A stretch of 64,000 nucleotides of DNA from Plotosus lineatus. Its lineage: Eukaryota > Chordata > Actinopteri > Siluriformes > Plotosidae. The stretch is from contig CM045735.1 in assembly GCA_024760905.1 (NCBI GenBank), positions 27,023,249 through 27,087,248 of the forward strand. The letters run 5' to 3'. The notes beneath the pieces are model-generated. The model worked only from the letters and a program-made list of their open reading frames with translations, was not told the DNA's origin and searched no databases. This document shows positions 22,343-33,458 of the stretch, piece after piece; position 1 is the first letter of the stretch, and the number at the start of each line of letters is the position of its first letter. The position numbers were made by a program, and so were the translations under genes.

Positions 22343-22638
22343 ATCTAAAGTAACAAAAACTGGCCCAACATTTTCGAGCATGTTGACTGATGAAAAGTTC
22401 ATATCTCTGTACTATAAAAAAGTTTAAAAACTGAAAATGTATGAAAATGCAAAATTTGCACAAAGGATGTGTCCCATGGTGCTCAACGGGCCATAAGTTT
22501 GAATTTATTATGAATTAGGTGCTCAAATCTTGAATTTTTTTTCATCATATACATTGCCCTTTAGGCATGCAAAAAAATCACACAAATCTGAAAGGATCAG
22601 TTGGGGACCATTGGTTGAATTGACATGGAATGACCCAA

Positions 22639-23262
22639 CAGTAATCTGTTAAATTCAACTCTCTACATAACTTTATCATATTGTTCTCTCTTATAAGAAA
22701 TTTCAGTGTTTTTGTTTATGTCGTGTTAGTCTTTTTTTTTTATTCAGATTCATTAAAAATGGACAAATATAATTTAGACAAAGTTAACTCTGCAAAATCC
22801 CTGCTCTTACTCATTGTATTACATACAATGATAAACCAACAAGAGCAACATGATTGATAATCTATTAAAATAAGTAGTACAGTATCCTACAGAATGCTTT
22901 ACCATATGTAAAGAACACCAAAATTGTACAATATACTCTGTCAATTGTAAGTTTATTAATATCAACATTTAGCACCTTAAATTGAATATTTACAAGTACT
23001 GTAGACAACATCATCTGGATATTTTACAGAAAATTAAATGTTTTCACACCAAATAACAAATCATAAGGCATAAAATTGTTTGCTGTTGTCCAAGAGCTTG
23101 CAAATGAACATATTACCAAGGAAGAATTTAGAGAAAAAAAGACAACAAATCCAGTCCCCCCAAAAATCCCCTGAATATTGTGTTTTAGAATATGACTTCA
23201 CCAAGTAATTTAAAAAGCTGATTTTAAAAATATGTTGTATATTACTTGATTACAGGCTTGAA
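22639..23262. other. AT-rich intron sequence, nothing recognised
   Basis: No reading frame, repeat or RNA motif that I can support. Confidence 0.4.
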
Positions 23263-23635
23263 AACATTCATTCATTCATTTTCTGATCAGCTTAATCCTA
23301 ATTGTAGTCATGGAGAGGCTGGTGCCCATCTCAGCTGACTCTGGGCAAGGGTGGTGAACACCCTGCAGAGCTCATCAGGCCATCGCAGGGCCAAAACTCA
23401 CACACATATTCATACTCATATCTTGGGGCGATTTTATAACAGCCGAGTAATTTACTGTGTATGCTTTTTGGACTGGGGGACTAAACTGGGGTACCCAGAG
23501 GAAACCAATTTGAGAACAGGGAGAACAGACAAATTCCACACAGAAACACCTGAGCTCGGAATTGAACTCAGGACCTTCTTGCTGTGAGGAGGATGTGCTA
23601 ACTACTATGCCACCATGCCACCACGGCTTGAGAAC
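23263..23635 (-). mobile_element. tRNA-type SINE, third head type, L2-type tail
   Basis: In antisense, the head at about 23635 (GTGGTGGCATGGTGGCATAG, with B-box-like GAGTTCAATTCCGAG) is followed by the GGTTTCCTCTGGGTACCCC body typical of many fish SINEs. The tail at 23263-23340 is the inverse of CCCTAATTAGGATTAA plus GAATGAATG. The tail is the same type as in 1203-1491 but the head differs. The plus-strand copy at 55612-55800 shares this head. Confidence 0.7.
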
Positions 23636-23658
23636 AATTAATTAAATTCATGCATCTA

Positions 23659-24700
23659 CTGCTCCTTCTCAAAAAATTAGCATATTGTGATACAGTTCAT
23701 TATTTTCTGTAAAGTACTGATAAAAAAATTAACTTTCATATATTTTAGATTTATTGCACACCAACTGAAATATTTCAGGTTTTTTATTGTTTTAATACTG
23801 ATGATTTTGGCATACAGCTCATGAAAACCCAAAATTCCTATCTCAAAAAATTAGCATATCATGAAAAGGTACTCTAAATGAGCTATTAACCTATTCATCT
23901 GAATCAACCAATTAACTCTAATCACCTGCAAAAGATTCCTGAGGCTTTTAAAAACTCCCAGCTTGGTTCATTACTCAAAACCGCAATCATGGGTAAGACT
24001 GCCGACCTGACTGTTGTCCAGGAGGCAATCATTGACACCCTGAAGTAAGAGGGTAAGACACAGAAAGAAATCTGTGAGCGAATAGGCTGTTCCCAGAGTG
24101 CTGTCAAGACACCTCACTGGGACGTCTGTGGGAAGGAAAAAGTGTGGCAGAAAACACTGCACAACCAGAAGAGGTGACCGGACCCTGAGGAAGATTGTGG
24201 AGAAGGGCCGATTCCAGACCTTGGGCTTACCAGCGGAGTGGACACGCCTGTGCACGGAATGGGCTACAGGTGCCGCATTCCCCAGGTCAAGCCACTTTTG
24301 AACCAGAAACAGTGGCAGAAGAAAGTACTTTTTTCAAATGAAAGCAAATTTTGCATGTCATTCGGAAATCAAGGTGCCAGAGTCTGGAGGAAGACTGGGG
24401 AGAAGGAAATGCCAAAATGCCTGAAGTCCAGTGTCAAGTACCCACAGTCAGTGATGGTCTGGGGTGACATGTCAGCTGCTGGTGTTGGTCCACTGTGTTT
24501 TATCAAGGGCAGGGTCAATGCAGCTAGTAGCTATCAGGAGATTTTGGAGCACTTCAAGCTTCCATCTGCTGAAAAACTTTATGGAGATGAAGATTTCATT
24601 TTTCAGCATGACCTGGCACCTGCTCACAGTGCCAAAACCACTGGTAAATGATTTACTGACCATGGTATTAGTGTGCTCAATTGGCCTGCCAACTCTCCTG
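23659..24700 (+). mobile_element. Tc1-like element, 3' truncated
   Basis: The left terminus CTGCTCCTTCTCAAAAAATT follows a TA and contains the paired AAAAATTAGCATAT subterminal motifs (23668 and 23846). The transposase reads rightward and breaks off near 24700, where unrelated sequence begins. It is the same family as 20780-21215, which preserves the missing 3' part in the other orientation. Confidence 0.82.
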
Positions 24701-24710
24701 ACCATATTAT
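23989..24710 (+). pseudogene. Tc1 transposase, broken and catalytically altered
   Basis: MGKTADLTVVQEAIIDTLK meets a TAA, then EGKTQKEICERIGCSQSAV (helix-turn-helix) and, after a shift, CGRKHCTTRRGDRTLRKIVE (second DNA-binding helix). The catalytic part is in another frame: VLFSNESKFCMSFG has Asn where the first catalytic Asp is expected, and FIFQHDLAPAHSAKTT keeps the second Asp. A stop follows at 24649-24651 and the third acidic residue is missing. Confidence 0.85.
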
Positions 24711-24939
24711 CCGATGTAATTTGCCAGTTTTTCTTTGCATCCCAAACAATTTACCTGGCAGTAGTGGCTGAATTTTTTGTTCATAAACGTTACTGTGGCT
24801 TGGTTTCAATCCCCCATTTAACATCTCTTAGACTTAGATTGTTATTCTCAGTTCATTGTATATTCTTTTATGTACTTTTCCTGTTTTCTAAAGTTCAGCT
24901 AGCTTCCCCCACAGATCCCTTGATAATTCTTTTTGCTGG

Positions 24940-25073
24940 ATTTGAAGGGGTAGTTTTGGGGGCCTTGGAACGAATCACACGTTCTCTATGTAAAATGCGG
25001 TTCAACTTACGAAAAACCCAGGTTACGAAACCACTTCCGGAACGGATTAATTTCGTAAATTGAGGTACCACTG
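24940..25073. mobile_element. Right end of a Tigger-like element
   Basis: The AACGGATTAATTTCG motif and terminal TTGAGGTACCACTG followed by TA match the right ends at 44842 and, inverted, the left ends at 11566 and 40890. The matching left end is not identifiable; the element may begin within 24710-24940, where nothing else is recognised. Confidence 0.55.
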
Positions 25074-25261
25074 TATTCCTGAAAAAATATGCCCACGCAT
25101 CTGATTCCTTTAATTATTATTGGTGACTTTAATATTGATTTCCATAACTCGGAGATCCCTTTAAGAACAATGTTCGTATGTATCCTATATTCAGTAGGGT
25201 TAAATCAGAATTTAATAGCACCGTCTCACAAAGCTGGTCAGACTAGATTGGAAATCTAAAT

Positions 25262-25960
25262 ACCATATTCGATGTGATAAGCGCCTAGGGTGCTTAAAAA
25301 ATTGGAGTGGGTTGGCGTTTATTAAAATGATTACCAGCGGAGTGGAAAGGTAAGTGCTTATTACTATAGCGATGAAAAACATGAATAATAGCAGAACAAT
25401 AAGAGTTTTACTGGTATTTGTGTTGTTCATTTTGTGGTATCAACCAAATTACTTACATGAAAGCTGAAAATAAGCAGAAAACAGCATAATTTAAAAAAAA
25501 ATTCCCTTTAATTTTCCCTCCCCGTGCTGTTCCTTTAAATATTTTACCCACTGTAAAATAGAGCCAATCAACATGAATGTCAACTTTAGCACATGGCAGG
25601 TTGAAAAGCACATGGCCAGGAATGTCTTTAAATGTATGAAGTTGGTGAGCAGGAGAATAGGGTGAAAAATACTAGTCATCACTTTCTGATAGGTGAGCCA
25701 ATAGTTTTGCTGTAGCAGTTTCTAATGGTTCATCTTGTTGGGGATTTACCAAGAGAACACAGCAAAATATTTTCCTGTTTTTTAAAGCACGGCGGAACGA
25801 TCAAATGTGTTGTTACTGATGAATATTAGAGACATTCCCCAGCGGCAGGGGGTTTTGAAATATCGTGCAAACTCATTTTTACAGGCAGTGAACGCCTCAT
25901 TTTACCATTACAATTAAAATTGGTAAGTTTGATCTACCATTTTGCTCCAAGTAAACATCG
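25262..25960 (-). mobile_element. DNA element, inverted partner of the 48.6-kb copy
   Basis: From about 25430 to 25850 this is the reverse complement of 48750-49195, including the antisense of the short acidic frame seen there. The terminus at 25262 (ACCATATTCGATGTGATAAG) resembles the 48590 terminus ACCATATTTGACTTAATAAG. A stop (TAG after a Ser-Asp-Asp stretch) interrupts the acidic frame in this copy. TE class is uncertain; pogo-like is a guess. Confidence 0.5.
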
Positions 25961-26669
25961 GCAGTTATTGCTTTAACTGTACTGTGGTTTTGATTTTAGT
26001 GTGTTATGGTCTCTTTTGTGAGAGACTCTGGTTTTGGCAGCTCTAACTCGCTCTCTCTTTATGCATGCAGGTGCTGGAGAAGGGCATGGCTGTCACACAC
26101 AGGTGGAGCGCGAAGCACACACACCTGATTCCATTTAGCAATCACCCGGCTTCTCAAACAGTGACTACGATTTCCCTATGCTCCAGTGCCTTCCTTGTGA
26201 ATAATAACGCTCCTCCGTTTACATCACACTCTGGCTCCTGCATTTTTGGGTCCGGCTTTTCAAATTTCTACATTAATTTTTTATCCCAGCATCTAACCCT
26301 GATAACCATTCTGCTATGTCTCTTATGGAGAATGTCTCACTTCCACGACATGTCGAAATCGACCAGAAATCTGGCAAGAAATTGACCGGAAATCCGGCAA
26401 GGAAGCTGGCATATATTTTTTCTCATTATTTCGCGTACATTATCGTGGTACTTCTGAGTGTTATCGAATGTCAACGGAAACAACTGACATCGACCAAAAC
26501 ATATCTAAAGCAAGCCAACACGATTGACACATATTTTGTTAATCTATTAACCATCCACACAATTTTTTTAGCAAAATTATACAATAATAAAAATAATTAT
26601 CACTTTGGTGAGTAAAAATAGCGAATTCTGCCAAACAGCAGACAACTGGAATCCCTGATTATCATTCAT

Positions 26670-26752
26670 ATGCCAAATCAAACAAAATGCGAATCAGATG
26701 ATTCAATGTGGCAACCCTTGGAAAATGGAAAAAGCCAAAAGGCAAAGAAGAT
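26670..26752 (+). mobile_element. RTE/SINE 3' tail fragment
   Basis: GCGAATCAGATGATTCAATG and AAAAGCCAAAAGGCAAAGAAG are a diverged version of the tail at 17090-17155. Confidence 0.55.
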
Positions 26753-26775
26753 TCTCTGAAAAATGGCCAACAACC

Positions 26776-26809
26776 CCACCACCACCACCACCACCACCAC
26801 CACCACCAC
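26776..26809. repeat. (ACC)n trinucleotide repeat
   Basis: About eleven CCA/ACC units. Confidence 0.95.
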
Positions 26810-27022
26810 TCACCCACTTAGCAATCACCTGGCTTTTCTAACAATGACTATGATTTCCCCGTGATCTAGTGCCTTCCCTGTGAATAATTAAGGTCCTCCG
26901 TTTCCATCACACTATATTTTTGGGTCCGGCTGAATGTTCCTGGCGTCACAGAATCTTCGAGCCCTTCTGTGACACTAAGTTAGTAAGTATAACTCTATAA
27001 AACCAGAGCAAATCAGACAGTT

Positions 27023-27110
27023 AGATTCTTTGTGTAATATTGTTTCTGTGCACGTGAAATATATATTCAGATTCTTTGTGTAATATTGTTTCTGTGCACG
27101 TGAAATATAC
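27023..27110. repeat. 46-bp tandem duplication
   Basis: AGATTCTTTGTGTAATATTG and the following bases through CACGTGAAATAT occur at 27023 and again at 27069 with no visible change, a recent local duplication. Confidence 0.85.
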
Positions 27111-27569
27111 AATCATTATAAATAAAAATTATTTTCTGTGGTTTCAGAAAATAGGAAAACCTTTCAAATACTGTACTGAGGTACAACTGATTTATCTTTT
27201 TTTTATAGTCATCAACTGTTAGTGACCTGCAAGGTATATGTTTTTGTAGTATTGCTAAAATTAGTTACAGCCATATATTCCGACAGCCCATTGGTCCAAC
27301 AACCTCAACCCAACCCTAACTGAACTGAGTAGGGTGCCCAAATGATTTAAGCAAGGTGTCCATCTTAAATGGGTAGAAGTGTCAAAACTAGGAGCCGTTG
27401 CCTGACATGCTAAGTTCTGTAAATTGAAAAAAACACTGGATGTTATAAGTTACAGAGTGTAATATCCATGGAATTGTTTCAACAAAATCAGCATCTTTAA
27501 TTGATAAGGAAAAAAATCAAACCAATCCACAAAGTCTTCTCCAGAATATTCCAGAGACTTTCAAAATGG

Positions 27570-28160
27570 TTAAGGATTCATCATGCACCCTGGACAGCTT
27601 GCCAGGCCATTACAGGGCAGAAACATATTGATGACTATGCAGCCTACTCTTGTTGAAAGTCAGCAATGGTTCTTTTGCATGCCTCACACCATAGAGAGGG
27701 AAAGACATTGCCAGCCTTTGATATCCCAGTTAGCTGCACTGGGGAGACAGTGACAACCCATTGAGAGTCTGTCTGTCTTCCTTTCGGCTTTTTCCCTTTT
27801 ACTCGGGAGTTGCCACAGCGAATCATTTGATTCGCACATTTGATTTGGCAGAGGTTTTTACGTCGGATGCCCTTCCTGTCACAACCCTTTTAGCAAGGGA
27901 CAGAAACACACTGACGGCTTTGCAGCCTACTCTTTACAAAAGTCAGCAATGGTTCTTTTACATGCCTCTCACCATAGACAGTGGCAGACATGGCCCGCCT
28001 TTGATAACCCAGTTAGCCGCACTAGGGGGGACAGTGACAACCTTGTGGAGAGTGGGACTTGAACCCCCAACCATTGGATCAGCGATCCAGCGCCCTATAC
28101 CACTAGACAACCACTGCCCCCTGACAACCCATTGAGCGTGCACAGCATAAAATGTTCAGC
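27570..28160 (-). mobile_element. SINE (L2-tail type), split by another SINE
   Basis: 27570-27765 is the antisense body of the shared-core SINE. It stops at a target duplication and resumes after 28121 with only the duplication and a few bases, so the head was already truncated or has diverged. The inserted SINE is 27766-28121. Confidence 0.75.
27766..28121 (-). mobile_element. tRNA-derived SINE with RTE-type tail, inserted in a SINE
   Basis: 356 bp flanked by the exact 15-bp duplication TGACAACCCATTGAG (27751-27765, 28122-28136). On the minus strand the head starts GGGGGCAGTGGTTGTCTAGTGG with a B-box-like GGTTCAAGTCCC. The tail contains GCGAATCAAATGATTCGCTG and ends in an antisense CCTTTCGGC / GCCGAAAGG terminus. 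Same length and design as 16801-17156 (356 bp). Confidence 0.93.
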
Positions 28161-28289
28161 ATAAAAATGTTTTCCCCTTTTTCCTTCATGTTAATATAAA
28201 ACAAAAATGTATTGCATTGATTTAAATGACTGCATAGACAATTAAATTACAATTCTGCTTGCAACAAAAACATTCAGATTAAAAAAAAT

Positions 28290-28346
28290 CGCAAGCCTCC
28301 CCGTGACCCTAATTAGGATTAAGTGGTTCAGAAAATGAATGAATGT
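28290..28346 (+). mobile_element. SINE L2-type tail fragment
   Basis: GCCTCCCCGTGACCCTAATT, AGGATTAAGTGGTTCAG and AATGAATG, tail only. Confidence 0.65.
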
Positions 28347-28884
28347 GTTCGAGTCCTTCTTGTATTTTTATAAAGAAAATGAATATCTATCCCAGGAAGC
28401 GAGGGACAGGGTGCAGCCAGATGTGTTAATGGGTTGGGTAGCCGACCTCACCATCACACCCTTCGTGGGATCTTTTTTTCTTTATTTGTTATATTAATGT
28501 TGTTTTGTCATTGTTTTAATTTACAAATACGAAAGCAACACAGAATATATATGTATATGAAGACTTATTTTAAGAAGGATCCTGCTCAATATTCTTTTAG
28601 TAATGCTTAATGCTGCACTGACCGACCCATTCTCAGAGTGAGACTGAATCACACCCAGTCTTTTATTTTGTCACTGTGAGGAGAGTTACTTAATTCGGAG
28701 ATTGCTGTGTATAAACAAATCTCATCCACTGTCTCTTACTTCAGCTGTGATTTCTGTTCCTGGATTACAAACCCTGGCGGCGGAAAAAATCTCTCTCGCC
28801 GCACTGCTGCTTGCCATGAGCTCATTTAGGGCTCTTTCATGGTGTGGGCAGGGTTATTTTGTGTGTGTGTTCTTGTATTCTTGT

Positions 28885-28922
<38 letters not shown>
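28885..28922. repeat. CA microsatellite
   Basis: CA dinucleotide run. The 540 bases to its left hold no recognised feature. Confidence 0.95.
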
Positions 28923-28927
<5 letters not shown>

Positions 28928-29056
28928 CACCCCTACACGAAATAAATATCTGCCCACACCTGTGACTGTTCATTTTCATCTATGTAAATTTCAACCCTAA
29001 AAGAGCATTTTTGGAAGGGTATTCACATCATTCAGGTGAAAGCTCGTTGAACTCTC

Positions 29057-31447
29057 TCACCCCTGGAAACCCGAAGTGCTTCCGATGTGAGTAAATAAGC
29101 ACCTTGTGGTGCACCCGTGGGCCACCGTAAAGTACATTATTTTGAAAAGCCACGAAGCCCCACCAGAGAGGTGAAAGCGGCTCGGGAGCCGCGGGTTGCC
29201 GACCTCTGCTCTAGGCCTTTTGATTGGAAGTTCCAACCTCAGCATCCTACTGCCAATATACTCACTATCCCTCCTCTGTACATGTCCAAACCATCTCAAT
29301 CTAGCCTCTCTGACTTTGTCTCCAAAACCTCTTACATCTGCTGTCCCTCTGATGTGCTCATTCCTGATCCTATCCATCCTCGTTACTCCCAAAGAGAACC
29401 TCAATATTTTCGTCTCTGCTACCTCCAGCTCTGCCTCCTGTCTTTTCCCCAGGGACACTGTTTCTAAACTATACAACATCGCTGGCCTCAACACCATCTT
29501 GTACACTTTTCCTTTCATTCTTGCCGATACCTTCCTATCACATCGGACACTTTTCTCCAACCATTCCAACCTGCCTGCACACGTTTCTTCACCTCTTCTT
29601 CCACACTCTTCATTGCTCTGGATTGTTGAGCCTAAGTACTTAAAATCCTCCACCTCCTTTATATCTGCTGCCTGTAACCTCACCATTCCTCTTGGGTCCT
29701 TGTCGTTCACACACATGTATTCTGTCTTACTGAGACTAACCTTCATTACTCTCCTTTCCAAGACATACCTCCACCTCTCTAGATTTTCCTGCATTTGTTC
29801 TCTGCTCTCACTACAGATCACATATCATCTGCAAACATCATAGTGCATGGGGAATCTTGTCTAACCTCGTTTGTCAGCCTGTCCATCACCATAGCAAAAA
29901 AGAAGGGGCTCAGAGCTGACCCTTAATGCAGTCCTACCTCCACCTTGAATTCTTCTGTCGCACCGACTGCACACCTCACCACTGTCTTACATCTCTCATA
30001 CATGTCCTGCACCACTCTAACATACTTCACTGCCACTCCAGACTTCCTCATGCAATACAACAGTTCCTCTCTCGGCACCCTGTCATATGCTTTCTCCAGA
30101 TCTACAAAGGCACAATGCAGCTCCCTCTGACCTCTGTACTTCTGTATTAACATTCTCAAAGCAAACACTGCATCTGTGGTGCTCTTTCTTGGCATGAAAC
30201 CAAACTGTTGTTCACAAATGTTGACCGCTGCCTTTCGTCTAGCTTCCACTATTTTTTCCCATAACTTCATCGTATGGTTCATCAATTTTATCCCTCTGTA
30301 GTTGGCACAACTCTGCATGTTTCCCTTGTTCTTAAAAATGGGCACCAGCACACTTCTCCATTCCTCCGGCATCCACTCACTTTCTAAGACCTTGTTGAAT
30401 GTTCTTGTCAGAAAATCTACGGCTACCTCTCCTAGACACTTCCATACCTCCAGTGGTATGTCATCATGACCAACTGCCTTTCCACTCTTCATCCGCTTCA
30501 ATGCTCTCCTCACTTCACCCTTACTAATCTTTGCTACTTCCTGGTCCTCAATGGTCAACTCTTCTACTCTTCTTTCTCTCTCATTTTTCTCATTCATCAG
30601 CTCTTCAACGTACTCTTTCCATGTTCCCAGCACACTTCTGTCATCAGTCAATACATTTCCCACTCTGTCCTTAATCACTCTGCTGCACGTCCTTCCCATC
30701 TCTATTGCTCTGCTGAGCCAACCTGTATAAATCATTTTCTTCCTTCTTACCGTCCAACCTAGCATGCAAGTCATCATACGCCCTCTGTTTGGCTTTTTAC
30801 ACCGCTACCTTTGCTTTCCGCTGTGTCTCCCTGTACTCCTATTTACTCTCTTCAGTCCTCTCAATGTCCCACTTCTTTTTAGATAACCTCTTCCTTTGTA
30901 CACACTCCTGCACTTCCTCATTCCACCACCAAGTCTCCTTATCTACTTTTCTTCCAGAGGACACACCAACTACTCTCCTACCTGTCACCCTGATCACATT
31001 AGCTGTAGTTGTTCTGTCATCTGTAAACACTTCCTGACCACCCAAAGCCTGTTTCAACTCCTCCTTGAAGGCAACATGACACTCTTCCTTTTTCAGCTTC
31101 CACCACTTTGTCTTCTGCTCTGCCTTTGCCTTCTTTACCTTCCTCACCATCAGCGTCATCCTGCACATCACCATCCTATGCCGTTTGGCAACACTCTAAC
31201 GGACTACTACTTTGCAGTCACTGACTTCCTCCAAATTGCATCGCCTACACATGATGTAGTCTACCTGTGTGCTCCTACCTCCACTTTTATAAGTCATCCT
31301 CTGCTCCTGTCTCATCTGGAAGAAATGATTCATCACAGTCATATCCATCCTTTTTGCAAAATCTATCAGCATCTGTCCTTCTGTGTTTCTGTCCTGGATA
31401 GCAAACCTGCCCCGCATCCCCTCTGTTACCTGCACCAACATGTCCAT
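29057..31447 (-). pseudogene. RTE ORF2 (endonuclease tail, RT, C-terminus), broken
   Basis: From high to low coordinate: 31447-31196 holds the end of the endonuclease (RSTQVDYIMCRRCNLEEVSD). 31174-30839 is the linker (ETWWWNEEVQECVQRKR). 30777-29923 is the reverse-transcriptase core (VGHDDIPLEVWKCLGE; FVDLEKAYDRVPREE; NYRGIKLMNHTMKLWEK). The FADD active-site motif lies at about 29826-29840 and is followed at once by a stop, after which 29821-29216 gives the C-terminal domain (MRLVISRSK-type Tyr-Met-Cys region, YLGSTIQSNEECG). The last codons of that frame to 29057 are beyond the LINE. Several frameshifts and stops; not functional. Confidence 0.85.
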
Positions 31448-31457
31448 TGAAGTCTGT
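29216..31457 (-). mobile_element. RTE LINE, truncated at both ends
   Basis: A 2.2-kb antisense copy matching about 42260-44520 of the element at 41527-44688. It lacks the 5' UTR and most of the endonuclease, and its last ~150 bp including the 3' tail. No target duplication is visible at the breakpoints near 29216 and 31457, so later deletion or rearrangement is likely. Confidence 0.88.
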
Positions 31458-31651
31458 TCAAGATAAATGTTGGTAAAGTGACTAAATCTAGAAGCCTGAG
31501 GTGGCTTCCTGCAAATTGTTGAAACAAAAACCTTTAAAAAGAACTTTTATTGATTTAATTTATACTTTGCAACACCGCCTAGATGATCAGTCTTTTTTCA
31601 TGTAGAAAACTCTGAACAGTGTCTATTTTTTTTAGAAAAAAATATGGTACG

Positions 31652-31654
<3 letters not shown>

Positions 31655-31727
<73 letters not shown>
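31655..31727. repeat. GT microsatellite
   Basis: Uninterrupted GT run of about 36 units. Confidence 0.97.
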
Positions 31728-31729
<2 letters not shown>

Positions 31730-32475
31730 ATATGAATGCCTAAACATTAAAAGATATTTTGGCAGGTGAGAAGTTTTTAACGAGATTTAAACAATGAACA
31801 ACATGTCAACAATTTTTTATTTTGCTTGCGCTCCAGTGGACAGAGCACACTTTGTAATGTTTTTGCTGGGTCTGGATCGAATCCTTCCCTGTTTATTTTT
31901 GTCAGAAAAGGATTCTGCCTCCCTCATGCTTTGTCACCTTTGGAATGTCAAAATAACGCTTCCTTTTTCCCCCGAGAATTTCGTGTGGTTTTGACAGTCC
32001 CATACCATGCATGTATGTAGTATAGCTGAAGTTTGTTTACACTTAAATGACTCTGATTACTCACAAGATGGTGAGGCACAGGAATTATGCAATGTGGGTG
32101 ATGTCCATCTATAGATACCAGCAACCTTGTTCACGGAATCGTTTTATGTCTCATTTTTATGTTGTCTGAGGTGTTTTCTAAGGCTTTAACGCTGCTTTTG
32201 GCACAAGTAAGTGACAATAAGTATGCTGCTTAGATCCTACTGTGGCTTACTATGTTTCAGAGAAAGTGAATACATACTATGTGAAAGATTTAAGTTCTAC
32301 CAGTACTGGCTTCAAAGGGTACATTTTATAATTATATTCTGTTTGGAGTTAGAGATAAACAAATTGCTTAAAATAATTTTTCCATTACTGAAAAAGTGAT
32401 TAAACCCTGACAAAGCTGAAATGACAATGGAGTGTCATTCAGTTTCACCCTAATGATATGTTTCATTTAATTTCA
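31728..32475. other. Intron 1 sequence, nothing recognised
   Basis: Short open frames here show no family motif and no codon bias I can defend. Confidence 0.4.
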
Positions 32476-32570
32476 TTTTCTGAAGTGCTTAATTCTGATT
32501 AGGGTCGCGGCAAGGCTGGTGCCCATCTCAGCCGACTCTGTACATCCTGAACAGCTCCTAATCATGTCTG
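32476..32570 (-). mobile_element. SINE L2-type tail fragment
   Basis: Antisense of the tail: CTTAATTCTGATTAGGGTCG and GGCTGGTGCCCATCTCAGCC. Head and core are absent. Confidence 0.6.
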
Positions 32571-33387
32571 CATGGAAATAATACTTTTTATAAAAGTATG
32601 TAACTAAACTGTGGCAAACACACTTAAATTCTGTGCTTGTAGCTCGTACGCAACAATAAAACAGAGAGTAAGTTTTCTTGTCTACAACACAGCCGAATTG
32701 CACTTGAATACCTGAGAAAACATTACGTTAGGTGGTAAATATCTCAAACATCCCCTATTACATTTAAATCATATGATAAATAATATAAAGTACATTTTTA
32801 ATAGCCTTGCTATTGAAACATTAATGCAAATGGTTCCAAGAAGAAACTCATTTGTAATTGCCAAAATTACAATAGAAACACATTGAATGGAACAAATTTT
32901 CATTTAATGCTGCAAAATCTTTAAAAATAGAGACTCGTGGTATATATAAAACTAATATAATTTTTCAAACCTTGACAGGCATGGTTATTTCTAGATGGTG
33001 TTTATTTGACCCTGAAGAGAGAAACACTGCTCTGAGACGTCAGTGAAAGTTCCACATTATCAATCTCTTAATCCTCAGACCGCATTTTTAATTACAGTTT
33101 GGAATTATTGGACTTAGCCTAAATCAACAAGACTAAGCTCACCTTAGTGTGGCTCCAACATCCACCCATCCTCTCCTCCACCATCTCAAGGCTGTGCTCA
33201 ATTCCACTTCTGCTTCACTCTATCACAGTACCTCAATTACCAATTCCCTTTCTCTTGATAAAACCATATCATATAGTCACTAAAAATGACCTAAAGCATG
33301 CACATAGAGAATGTACTGCAAACAGTGTAATAAAGTTCACTCGCTCACTGTCTCTGCGAGGAGATCAGGAAATAAAAAGCTCTGCGA

Positions 33388-33388
<1 letters not shown>

Positions 33389-33456
<68 letters not shown>
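33389..33456. repeat. GT microsatellite
   Basis: Uninterrupted GT run. The flanks (32571-33388 and 33457-34527) hold no recognised repeat. A weak exon-like signal at 33143-33184 is discussed under findings. Confidence 0.97.

Positions 33457-33458
<2 letters not shown>

Larger units (their letters stand above)
19670..22635. mobile_element. Candidate unclassified TIR element with nested insertions
   Basis: GGTCATTCCATGATAAATCA at 19670 is inverted at the right end as TGACATGGAATGACC (ending 22635), with CAA directly repeated on both sides (19667-19669, 22636-22638). The two ends share about 12 exact bases then looser similarity (AAATTTTCAAGTCCCC versus GGTCCCCAACTGATCC). The span contains an RTE piece, a hAT MITE and Tc1 pieces, so the original element would be much shorter. 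No transposase recognised. Confidence 0.4.
25980..26900 (+). mobile_element. Tigger-like fragments, rearranged
   Basis: 25980-26250 repeats the TTTTAGTGTGTTATGGTCTC, GGCATGGCTGTCACACAC and CACACCTGATTCCATTTAGC blocks of 11810-11945. 26815-26930 repeats the TTAGCAATCACCTGGCTTTT and ATTTTTGGGTCCGGCT blocks of 26140-26260, so two diverged partial copies are present. No ends identified. Confidence 0.5.

Noticed and set aside
24464..25063. 199-codon frame overlapping the Tc1 transposase and a Tigger-like end
   Set aside because: It runs out of frame through the transposase, then through unrelated AT-rich sequence. It has hydrophobic composition but no domain and crosses a transposon boundary.
26065..26385. 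106-codon frame
   Set aside because: Lies in a Tigger-like fragment repeated at 11.8 kb, where the frame is not conserved.
29196..29843. Long plus-strand frames of 215, 184 and 116 codons between 29117 and 31450, and minus-strand ones at 42148-43422
   Set aside because: They are antisense shadows of the RTE coding sequence on the other strand; the sense frames carry the reverse-transcriptase motifs.
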